Assembly: GCA_017644325.1 (NCBI GenBank)
Contig: JAEPLS010000003.1
Location: forward strand, 1-64,000
Direction: 5' to 3'
Origin: Prochlorococcus marinus CUG1438
GTDB lineage: Bacteria; Cyanobacteriota; Cyanobacteriia; PCC-6307; Cyanobiaceae
DNA length: 64,000 nt
How positions within the stretch are numbered: the stretch's first letter is position 1; each line of letters begins with the position of its first letter. Below, piece by piece: positions 57,211-64,000 of the stretch. Below the pieces are notes generated by a model, which worked only from the letters and a program-made list of their open reading frames with translations, did not search any database and had not been told where the DNA came from. Made by a program: the position numbers and the translations under genes.

Positions 57211-57216
57211 TATAGT
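57211..57216 (+). promoter_or_regulatory. Candidate -10 box of ilvB
   Basis: TATAGT at 57211-57216 precedes the GTG start of ilvB by 18 bases. A transcript starting near 57223 would have a leader of about 12 bases and no ribosome-binding site, which could explain why none is visible. No convincing -35 is seen, as is common in these genomes. Confidence 0.35.
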
Positions 57217-57234
57217 AAATAATGACTTTTTTTA

Positions 57235-58998
57235 GTGACCCTTACTTCGAGATCCTTTTCAAAGGGTAGTTCAAAACATGAAAACCCAGTTTGGATAACT
57301 GGTGCGGATGCACTGATGGATTCTTTAAAAATTCATGGGGTAAAAGTTATATTTGGATATCCTGGAGGAGCCATACTTCCAATATATGACGCTGTTCATA
57401 AGGCAGAACAAGAAGGTTGGTTAAAGCATTATATGGTTAGGCATGAACAAGGGGGCTCACATGCGGCTGATGGATATGCAAGATCTACTGGTGAAGTAGG
57501 AGTATGTTTTGGAACCTCAGGCCCAGGTGCAACAAATTTAGTAACTGGAATTGCCACAGCGCAAATGGATTCAGTCCCCTTAGTTGTAGTTACAGGTCAA
57601 GTCCCAAGACCTGCTATAGGGACAGACGCTTTTCAAGAAACTGATATTTTTGGTATAACTCTACCAATAGTGAAACATTCATGGGTAATAAGAGACCCTT
57701 CAGATATCGCGAAAGTAGTTTCTGAAGCTTTTTTTATAGCCTCATCTGGAAGACCTGGCCCTGTTTTAATTGATATACCCAAAGATGTAGGACAGGAGTT
57801 CTTTAATTACCAAAGGGTTTTGCCAGGTGAGATTATTCCGAAAGGATTTAAAAGGAATGGAGAAATTAATGATTGCGATATCAATAAAGCAGTTAAATTA
57901 ATAGAAGGTTCTGAAAGACCTCTTCTATATGTAGGAGGTGGGGCAATATCTTCAGGGGCTCATGATGAAATAAAAACTTTGGCTGAAAATTATCAAATAC
58001 CAGTTACGACAACTTTAATGGGGAAGGGCGCTTTTGATGAAAAAGACAATTTATCAGTAGGGATGCTAGGAATGCATGGAACTGCTTACGCAAATTTCGC
58101 TGTTACGGAATGCGATCTTTTAATTGCTATTGGAGCTAGATTCGATGATAGGGTGACAGGAAAATTAGATACTTTTGCACCTCATGCGAAGGTGATTCAT
58201 ATAGATATTGACCCTGCAGAAGTTAATAAAAATAGACGTGTTGATGTCGCAATTGTTTCTGATGTTTCAAAAGCTGTTCACAAAATTAATAAACAATCTC
58301 TAAGTAACAATTTTACTTGTAAGACAAAAAACTGGTTAGAAAAAATTAATTTTTGGAAAAATAAACACCCTTTATATGACCCACCTAAAGAAGGAGAAAT
58401 TTATCCTCAGGAGGTTCTTTTAAAAGTGAGGGAATTTTCTCCAGAAGCTTTTGTAACAACAGATGTAGGACAACATCAGATGTGGGCTGCTCAATATCTT
58501 AGGAATTCTCCAAGAAAATGGATTAGTAGTGCTGGCTTAGGAACTATGGGTTTTGGATTGCCAGCGGCAATTGGAGTAAAAGCAGCCTTACCTAATTCAG
58601 ATGTAATTTGTATTGCAGGAGATGCAAGTGTCTTAATGAATATTCAAGAGTTAGGAACTTTATCTCAATATGGTCTAAAGGTAAAACTTATTATCATAAA
58701 TAATCGCTGGCAAGGGATGGTAAGACAATGGCAGGAAAGTTTCTACGATGAAAGATATTCCTCATCTGATATGAGTTGTGGTGAACCTGATTTTGTAAAA
58801 CTTGCTGATTCTTTTGGAGTTAAAGGGTACTTAATTTCAGATAGAAAACAATTACAGAATGAATTAAAAAATGCGCTTGATCATGACGGCCCTGCTTTGA
58901 TTAATATTCTTGTCAGAAGAGGTGAAAATTGTTATCCAATGGTTCCCCCTGGTAAAAGTAATGCTCAAATGGTTGGATATGTTAACTGTGAAGACTAA
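57235..58998 (+). CDS. ilvB: Acetolactate synthase large subunit
   Basis: IlvB makes acetolactate or acetohydroxybutyrate, the first shared step of Val, Ile and Leu synthesis, with ThDP and FAD. The 587-residue product shows [15 protein letters not shown], the catalytic Glu of [32 protein letters not shown], and the ThDP motif [29 protein letters not shown]. Start is GTG at 57235, without a clear ribosome-binding site. The regulatory small subunit gene is not in this window. Confidence 0.95.
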   Translation: MTLTSRSFSKGSSKHENPVWITGADALMDSLKIHGVKVIFGYPGGAILPIYDAVHKAEQEGWLKHYMVRHEQGGSHAADGYARSTGEVGVCFGTSGPGATNLVTGIATAQMDSVPLVVVTGQVPRPAIGTDAFQETDIFGITLPIVKHSWVIRDPSDIAKVVSEAFFIASSGRPGPVLIDIPKDVGQEFFNYQRVLPGEIIPKGFKRNGEINDCDINKAVKLIEGSERPLLYVGGGAISSGAHDEIKTLAENYQIPVTTTLMGKGAFDEKDNLSVGMLGMHGTAYANFAVTECDLLIAIGARFDDRVTGKLDTFAPHAKVIHIDIDPAEVNKNRRVDVAIVSDVSKAVHKINKQSLSNNFTCKTKNWLEKINFWKNKHPLYDPPKEGEIYPQEVLLKVREFSPEAFVTTDVGQHQMWAAQYLRNSPRKWISSAGLGTMGFGLPAAIGVKAALPNSDVICIAGDASVLMNIQELGTLSQYGLKVKLIIINNRWQGMVRQWQESFYDERYSSSDMSCGEPDFVKLADSFGVKGYLISDRKQLQNELKNALDHDGPALINILVRRGENCYPMVPPGKSNAQMVGYVNCED

Positions 58999-59066
58999 TT
59001 TTATTAAATTCTTCATTTTTAAAAAATTAATTTTAAAATATCTAATAAAACCTAGATATTTTTGAA

Positions 59067-59417
59067 TTGAAAAAATTATCAAAATTTTTAATTATAATCT
59101 GCTTGATTGTTTTTAATCCTGTAACAGTTAACTCGGCTGAAATTCTTCAAGTTAAAAGTTCAAACACTATTTTGGTGGGAGATCAAAATAGGAGCTTAAC
59201 GGTTAAATTATTTTGTATAGATGTAAATGAAAATAATGAAATTGAAGCAACTAATTTACTAAAAAGTGAATTTCCAAGAGGAACCAAAGTAAAGATAAAA
59301 CCTTTTGGTTTTAAAGATAACTTATTGTTAGCCAAAGTTTTTAATATTAAAGGTACTAAGGAGATGTCTGAATTATTAGTTGCAAAAGAATTAACTAGAG
59401 AAGATTGTACAAATTAA
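59067..59417 (+). CDS. Exported OB-fold protein resembling staphylococcal nuclease
   Basis: A 116-residue product from a TTG start, with a signal peptide ending near VNSA (about residue 24). The rest resembles the OB-fold of staphylococcal nuclease-like domains: VKLFCIDVNENNEIEATNLLKS matches the VRL-GIDxPE...A...L region and GTKVKIKPFG follows. The usual active-site Asp/Arg/Glu set is not intact (the first Arg is replaced), so nuclease activity is doubtful. It is convergent with pgeF, with no gap. Confidence 0.68.
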   Translation: MKKLSKFLIIICLIVFNPVTVNSAEILQVKSSNTILVGDQNRSLTVKLFCIDVNENNEIEATNLLKSEFPRGTKVKIKPFGFKDNLLLAKVFNIKGTKEMSELLVAKELTREDCTN

Positions 59418-60203
59418 CTATCTTTGAGAGCAAATAAAATTCCATTGCCTAGAAATTGTTTTATTCCTTCTCCAAGAATTAAATTCATTTCTTTTGTAAG
59501 TACATAAATTTGAGATGTCAATATTTCTATTTGGGATGTTTTCATTCAAAAGTTGTCCATAGGCAAATCTTTTAAGATCAAGTTGATTTAAGTCTTGCTC
59601 TTCAAAGTGATTTGAATCATTAAAACACAGATCTTTTTTAGTTCTAATAATATTGGTTGCTATTCTTTTGTTTTCAGTAGAAATATAAAATTCTTTGAGT
59701 GTCTTGTTATCAACTACATAATGTTCCTTGGATATTGCAGGCCCAATCGCGACAAGTAAGTTATCTCTGGAAGTCCCTAAATTATCGAAAAATTTAACAA
59801 GATTTTTTATTATTTTTTTTTCTAGGCCTTTTCTTCCACAATGCAAGGCTGCTACGTTCCTCGTCTTTTTATCTGCAAAAAATATTGGCATGCAATCAGC
59901 TGTATAAACCCATAGATTTTGATTGCCTTTATCACCAACAAGACCATCAGCCTCAGTTTTGCTCCCTTCTTGCGAATGTGATCCAAAGACAATCACGTTG
60001 CTGTGAGTTTGATTAGAAACACAATTTACGTAATTTTTATTAAATTGGTTTCCCAATAATTGAAGAAATTTCTCAGTGCTAGACTTCGTGAAATATGCAT
60101 GAGGGAAATCATATCGATTGAGGATTGGTGATGAAAAGTACTCAAATTTTTTGTTTTGAATGAAAATTTCAGATTTTGTGAAATATATTTCTTTGTAAGG
60201 AAT
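59418..60203 (-). CDS. pgeF: Purine nucleoside phosphorylase/laccase-domain protein (YfiH, PgeF), ATT start proposed
   Basis: A YfiH-family protein, now known to include purine nucleoside phosphorylases and a peptidoglycan-editing enzyme. The metal-site residues are seen in NQTHSN, YTADCMPIFF and AALHCGRKG. The only canonical start in the frame is TTG at 60056, but conserved YfiH sequence (FSSPILNRYDFPHAYFTK) lies before it. The frame is open back to a TAG at 60221-60219, with no ATG, GTG or TTG upstream of 60056. ATT at 60203-60201 is preceded 8 bases away by AGGAG (60216-60212), so I propose a 261-residue protein with ATT start. A sequencing error is the alternative. Confidence 0.7.
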   Translation of the reverse strand: MPYKEIYFTKSEIFIQNKKFEYFSSPILNRYDFPHAYFTKSSTEKFLQLLGNQFNKNYVNCVSNQTHSNVIVFGSHSQEGSKTEADGLVGDKGNQNLWVYTADCMPIFFADKKTRNVAALHCGRKGLEKKIIKNLVKFFDNLGTSRDNLLVAIGPAISKEHYVVDNKTLKEFYISTENKRIATNIIRTKKDLCFNDSNHFEEQDLNQLDLKRFAYGQLLNENIPNRNIDISNLCTYKRNEFNSWRRNKTISRQWNFICSQR

Positions 60204-60211
60204 AGTTCCAG

Positions 60212-60216
60212 CTCCT
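60212..60216 (-). promoter_or_regulatory. Ribosome-binding site in front of the proposed ATT start of pgeF
   Basis: AGGAG on the minus strand at 60216-60212, 8 bases upstream of ATT at 60203 and 8 bases downstream of the stop codon of the preceding gene. A strong site at this distance, with no canonical start codon behind it, is the main support for the ATT start. Confidence 0.5.
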
Positions 60217-60224
60217 AACTAATT

Positions 60225-61130
60225 TTATGAAATTAATTCAATATCTCTCAAGATCCAGAATCCTGCAAATTTTTCGATGTATGGCGTTGACTGGATGGAA
60301 ATAAATTGATAACCAAAAGAATTTTTTTTATTCTCTAAAAACTTTGCACTTAAAATGTTTGCATCTTTTTCTGGCAAATCTGTTACTAGCCACTTGTCGT
60401 TTTCGGAGGCTTCAAGTATGAGCTGGTTCTTACTTATGATTAATTTAATAGGTTCTAAACAACTGAACCATGCAGAAAGTGCTAGAGATCTATCTTTGCT
60501 AAAAAGTCTTAGTCCTGGAACTAAGTGATTGTCATCTAAATGTGACTGAATAGGGAAAATATCTCCAAATTCCATAGGCCAATTTTCTGCTGATTTTAAT
60601 TCGCCAATCGATATCTCAGAGATAGTTAAAGCATCACCTCTCACTGCTTCTGGTAAAGGTTGAGGGGAGGATTCGATTTTAGAAGTAAAAGTAGGGGCTA
60701 GTATGCCCCTCACATAGCCTTTTTCATTTGGATAAATTTCTTTTTCAAGATATTCGATTCTGTCGAACAAATCGTAAGTTCTTCTACTAACTAGTGCTTC
60801 AATACTTGTTGCCTCCAGAGATTTCTTAATGATTGATTTCATTGAAGATCTCCAAAATCTAACTATTGAGGGTTTTGCCCATCCTTCTTTTTTTGCATCA
60901 TTTATTGCTTCATTTAGTGCCTTTGTAAGCCATACCGAATTAACTTCATTCGCAGGGCATTTTTTATTCCAAAGAAAAATATCATCTGTCTTATAACTTC
61001 TTGTAGAGCAAATAATTAACTCCCACCTTTTTTTTCCATTTGGTTCGATAATTGGTCTTGAATAAAAGTCTAATTCCCAATCTGAAACTTTTGATTCAAG
61101 ACTTGGTTCTGTTTTATTGTTGATGTTCAT
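60225..61130 (-). CDS. Tab2/Atab2 family RNA-binding protein (DUF1092)
   Basis: A 301-residue protein of the Tab2 family. In Chlamydomonas and Arabidopsis, Tab2/Atab2 is needed for translation of psaB and other photosystem mRNAs. Family signatures are WELDFYSRPI at the start, the Trp-rich middle (WAKPSIVRFWRSSMKSI) and the closing GFWILRDIELI. Length is typical of cyanobacterial members. Its start overlaps the S1 gene stop by 4 bases, so it is cotranslated with an S1-type protein, which makes a role in mRNA translation plausible. Confidence 0.88.
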   Translation of the reverse strand: MNINNKTEPSLESKVSDWELDFYSRPIIEPNGKKRWELIICSTRSYKTDDIFLWNKKCPANEVNSVWLTKALNEAINDAKKEGWAKPSIVRFWRSSMKSIIKKSLEATSIEALVSRRTYDLFDRIEYLEKEIYPNEKGYVRGILAPTFTSKIESSPQPLPEAVRGDALTISEISIGELKSAENWPMEFGDIFPIQSHLDDNHLVPGLRLFSKDRSLALSAWFSCLEPIKLIISKNQLILEASENDKWLVTDLPEKDANILSAKFLENKKNSFGYQFISIQSTPYIEKFAGFWILRDIELIS

Positions 61131-62341
61131 TTATCCTGTACTTTTTTATCAAAGAGTGCTTTAGTTTTTAGTGCTCTCTCTGTGGCTTCTTGCATAACTT
61201 TTTGCTTATCAATTATTAATTCACCTGCAGTATTTTCTAAAAGTGCTGTATTTAGACCAATACGCCCTTTTTCAAGGTCAATTTCAGATATTAAAGCTTT
61301 TATAATTTCCCCTTCTCTAAAAATTTCTCGTAGAGAACGAATCGATCCATTTGTTAGCGAAGATTGATGAAGTAGTCCACTAGCTCCACCTAAATCGATA
61401 AAGAAGCCATATGGTTTTACTGCTAAGACTTCTCCTTCAATTAATTGACCCAATTCTAGATTTGAAAATTTAGACACTAATGATGCTTTTTTTTCAGAGA
61501 GAACTAATTTTCTGGATTCAGGATTCACCTCTAGAAAAGCTACTTTTAAAGTTTTGCCAACAAAAGATTGATGATCTTCACCATTTTCAAGTTGTGATCT
61601 TGGGATGAATCCTCTCAATCCATCTACATCGCATGTAAGCCCACCTCTATTAAATCCGTTAATTAGAACATCAATTAATTCGCCATTTTTTGCAGAACTT
61701 GATACTTTCTCCCAACTTTGCCTGAGGATTAATGCCCGAGCACTCACTGTTACCATCCCATCAGCATTTTGTTCTTTGATAACCAAAACTTCCATTTCAA
61801 GGCCTACAGAAAATCTTTCTTTAAAGTTAGTAATGACCCCCAACCCACATTCTTTCTTTGGCATAAAACCAGGAGCTTTCCCACCAATGTCAACATATAA
61901 GCCATCACTTTCAATAGCTATAACCTTTCCTGAAATCGTGTCTCCCGTAGTCCCTATTGGTTCATTTGCATTTAAAGCCTCCAAAAAAGCACTTTCATCA
62001 AAATCAAATTCATCAACTGTTCTTTCTAATTGAAAGTCTGTGTTTTGATCAGAAAAATTAAAGGGTTTCTTTAAGTCTTGTTGAGAACCATCAAAAACTT
62101 TAATATTTTCATCGCTATTATCATTTTCTTCAATGGATTCATCATAAATAATTTGTGTTTTGATTGCGATGTTGTCACTTTTAATGTCTTCTTGCGAAAT
62201 ACTTTTCTCACTCTGTATTTCTTGAGATTTTTTTTGCGTATCTTTCTTGCTGATGTGAAGAACCTGAAGAGGTTTCTTTAAATCTTTTTTATTGCCCTTT
62301 GATTGGATATTATTTTGGGCATTTTTATCACTGACTCCCAT
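61127..62341 (-). CDS. S1 RNA-binding domain protein, second ribosomal protein S1 type
   Basis: A 404-residue protein with an acidic, Lys/Ser-rich N-terminal 125 residues followed by three S1 repeats (about 135-210, 215-285 and 295-370): GDTISGKVIAIESDGLYVDIGGKAPGF, GELIDVLINGFNRGGLTCDVDGLRGFIPRSQL and GQLIEGEVLAVKPYGFFIDLGGASGLLHQ. It resembles the Rps1b-type S1 homologues of cyanobacteria. The last bases overlap the Tab2 gene. It probably binds mRNA. Confidence 0.87.
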   Translation of the reverse strand: MGVSDKNAQNNIQSKGNKKDLKKPLQVLHISKKDTQKKSQEIQSEKSISQEDIKSDNIAIKTQIIYDESIEENDNSDENIKVFDGSQQDLKKPFNFSDQNTDFQLERTVDEFDFDESAFLEALNANEPIGTTGDTISGKVIAIESDGLYVDIGGKAPGFMPKKECGLGVITNFKERFSVGLEMEVLVIKEQNADGMVTVSARALILRQSWEKVSSSAKNGELIDVLINGFNRGGLTCDVDGLRGFIPRSQLENGEDHQSFVGKTLKVAFLEVNPESRKLVLSEKKASLVSKFSNLELGQLIEGEVLAVKPYGFFIDLGGASGLLHQSSLTNGSIRSLREIFREGEIIKALISEIDLEKGRIGLNTALLENTAGELIIDKQKVMQEATERALKTKALFDKKVQDK

Positions 62342-62407
62342 CGTAGGTAAAATAAGAATAATTAACTATTAACATACTCTAAATGTTAGTACTAGAAATT
62401 AAATTTA

Positions 62408-63196
62408 ATGAACTTTAAACCTAATAAATTTGAATATTTAAATTGGCAAGAAATTGAGAGTATTGCAAAAGATAAAAGATCTACAGTGATTTGGCCGTTC
62501 GGTGCTGTTGAGCAACATGGGCCGCATTTGCCTCTTGCTACAGACAGTATTTTTGTTGATGAAATTATTAGCGAAGTTTTTAAATTATTATCTGCCGATA
62601 TACCTTTAAAAAAACTTCCAACTCAATATATTGGTTTTTCTCCAGAACATAAGGGTTTTGCCGGGACAATTTCACTTTCCTCAAATTTAATAACCTCAAT
62701 GATAAAGGAAGTCGGAAGTCAATTATCTGAAATGGGTTTTAAAAGATTGATATTAATTAATGGACATGGAGGTCAAATTTCACTATTAAATACAGCCGCA
62801 AGAGAGCTAAGAAGTGTCTCACCTGGGATGGCAATTTTCCCTTGTTTCTTATGGAGTGGTGTGAATGGATTGAGTGAATTGTTAACAAAAACTGAGATTG
62901 AGGATGGGCTTCATGCTTCTTTAGCTGAAACAAGTTTGATGCTGGCTTTGAAACCAGAATTAGTAGGTAATGAACGCCCAAATGAGGGTAATAAAGTAGA
63001 GATCCCTGAAGGTTGGAGTCTAGAGGGCAATGCGCCTACTGCTTGGCTTACTGACGACTTTAGTAAATCAGGTGTTATTGGAGATAGTAGAGGGGCAAAT
63101 GAATCTCTAGGGAAAAATTTAAAGGAATTATTGATTAATCATTGGTTCAAATTGATTATGAATCTGATGCAATCAGATTGGCCAAACAATTCTTAA
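62408..63196 (+). CDS. Creatininase family metal-dependent amidohydrolase
   Basis: A 262-residue protein of the creatininase superfamily. The metal site is visible in WPFGAVEQHGPHLPLATDS (E35, H37, D46) and ILINGHGGQISLL, with the third ligand in HASLAETSLMLAL. Members act on creatinine, on formamidopyrimidine or on mycofactocin; substrate here is unknown. It lies 111 bases upstream of ado on the same strand. Confidence 0.88.
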   Translation: MNFKPNKFEYLNWQEIESIAKDKRSTVIWPFGAVEQHGPHLPLATDSIFVDEIISEVFKLLSADIPLKKLPTQYIGFSPEHKGFAGTISLSSNLITSMIKEVGSQLSEMGFKRLILINGHGGQISLLNTAARELRSVSPGMAIFPCFLWSGVNGLSELLTKTEIEDGLHASLAETSLMLALKPELVGNERPNEGNKVEIPEGWSLEGNAPTAWLTDDFSKSGVIGDSRGANESLGKNLKELLINHWFKLIMNLMQSDWPNNS

Positions 63197-63262
63197 GTAA
63201 GTTTAAGTAATAAATGTGACTTAACAATTGAAACTATTTTCATGATATTTAAATAAACTCTC

Positions 63263-63268
63263 TATAAT
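63263..63268 (+). promoter_or_regulatory. Candidate -10 box of ado
   Basis: TATAAT at 63263-63268. Transcription would begin near 63275, only about 6 bases before the upstream in-frame ATG at 63281 and 33 before the ATG at 63308, so the downstream start is favoured. No clear -35 element is visible. Confidence 0.4.
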
Positions 63269-63307
63269 CGTGTAATATTCATGCATAATGAGCTAAAGAT
63301 TACTGAC

Positions 63308-64000
63308 ATGCAAACTCTAGAATCAAATAAAAAAACTATTGAAGAATCGAATAATCCGATTTCTTCAGATTTGCCCGACTTCACTACAGATTCTTATAAG
63401 GATGCATATAGCAGAATTAATGCGATTGTTATTGAGGGAGAGCAAGAAGCTCATGATAATTACATTTCAATAGCAACTTTAATACCAAATGAGTTAGAGG
63501 AGTTAACTAAATTGGCGAGAATGGAAATGAAGCATAAAAAAGGTTTTACTGCGTGTGGAAGAAACTTAGGTGTAGTAGCTGATATGGAATTTGCAAAAAA
63601 ATTCTTCTCTAAATTACATGGTAATTTTCAAGTTGCTCTTGAAAAAGGAAATTTAACAACATGTCTTTTAATACAAGCTATCTTAATTGAAGCATTTGCA
63701 ATCTCTGCTTATAACGTCTATATAAGAGTTGCCGATCCTTTTGCAAAAAAAATAACAGAGGGAGTTGTTAAAGATGAATACCTTCATTTAAATTACGGTC
63801 AAGAATGGCTTAAAGAGAATTTATCTACTTGTAAAGAGGAATTAATGGAAGCTAATAAGGTTAATCTTCCTTTAATAAAGAAGATGTTAGATGAAGTAGC
63901 AGATGACGCATCAGTTTTAGCTATGGACAGGGAAGAATTAATGGAAGAATTTATGATTGCTTATCAAGATACATTGATGGAAATAGGTCTAGATAATAGA
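63308..64000 (+). CDS. ado: Aldehyde-deformylating oxygenase, 3' end cut by window edge
   Basis: ADO turns fatty aldehydes into alkanes or alkenes in the cyanobacterial hydrocarbon pathway, with acyl-ACP reductase as partner. The 231 codons present begin MQTLESNKKTIEESNN and run into the ferritin-like di-iron core: IVIEGEQEAHDNYISIATLIP, MEMKHKKGFTACGRNLGV, EAFAISAYNVYI, and VVKDEYLHLNYGQEW, the second Glu-x-x-His. This nearly matches the MED4 protein from memory. The stop codon lies beyond the window. An in-frame ATG at 63281 would add nine residues that are not in the family. Confidence 0.95.
   Translation, partial: MQTLESNKKTIEESNNPISSDLPDFTTDSYKDAYSRINAIVIEGEQEAHDNYISIATLIPNELEELTKLARMEMKHKKGFTACGRNLGVVADMEFAKKFFSKLHGNFQVALEKGNLTTCLLIQAILIEAFAISAYNVYIRVADPFAKKITEGVVKDEYLHLNYGQEWLKENLSTCKEELMEANKVNLPLIKKMLDEVADDASVLAMDREELMEEFMIAYQDTLMEIGLDNR

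Overview
The window reads as a 64 kb piece of core chromosome from a high-light-adapted Prochlorococcus (marine picocyanobacterium). Grounds: very AT-rich DNA; genes packed with few or no spacer bases on both strands; photosystem I (psaF, psaJ), cytochrome b6f (petA, petC) and photosystem II assembly (psb27) genes; a high-light-inducible protein gene; a ferrochelatase with a C-terminal chlorophyll-binding helix; and an aldehyde-deformylating oxygenase whose sequence I recognise as very close to the MED4 protein. The strain assignment is from memory of family sequences, not from a search.

Layout. 1-6.8 kb: lgt (cut by the window edge), petA, petC, a DUF3067 gene, tatC, a small membrane protein, an Rqc2/NFACT-type protein, gmk, then psaJ-psaF. 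6.8-19 kb: tsaD, a small hli gene, a cation/proton antiporter, gltX, tRNA-Asp, tRNA-Trp, rplS, map, an SDR enzyme, a DRTGG ATPase with a DprA-like partner, yajQ, a prohibitin-like protein and hemL. 19-31 kb: xth, two lineage-type unknowns, larC with a translationally coupled membrane protein, the FutB-type iron permease, a His-rich G3E GTPase, phhB, yjbQ, an M32 carboxypeptidase, a canonical pyrophosphatase, hemC and the principal sigma factor. 31-43 kb: priA, a DUF3153 protein, argB, DUF2854, ssb, cobK, cutA, a PfkB kinase, purA, psb27 and proS. 43-51 kb: a small HTH-like protein, a second and substituted pyrophosphatase in a tight cluster with an Spx/ArsC-like protein and lepB, a double phosphoglycerate mutase-like protein, a CPBP protease, an FtsL-like candidate with ftsI, and tal. 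51-64 kb: a geranylgeranyl-reductase-like flavoprotein, frr, pyrH, cobO, a tyrosine recombinase, hemH, ilvB, pgeF-tab2-S1 (one operon), a creatininase-family protein and ado (cut by the window end).

The genes are mainly housekeeping and photosynthesis functions: tetrapyrrole synthesis (gltX, hemL, hemC, hemH, cobK, cobO), electron transport and its assembly (petA, petC, tatC, psaF, psaJ, psb27, tab2), translation and tRNA modification, metal handling and cell division. I see no prophage, insertion sequence, CRISPR array, toxin-antitoxin or defence cluster, and no region whose base composition stands out by eye. The signals most worth a second look are the second pyrophosphatase, which has lost two active-site residues; a pgeF gene that seems to need an ATT start; an FtsL candidate; a conserved-looking tyrosine recombinase without any mobile-element context; and a 325-base spacer beside rpoD that may hold an RNA.
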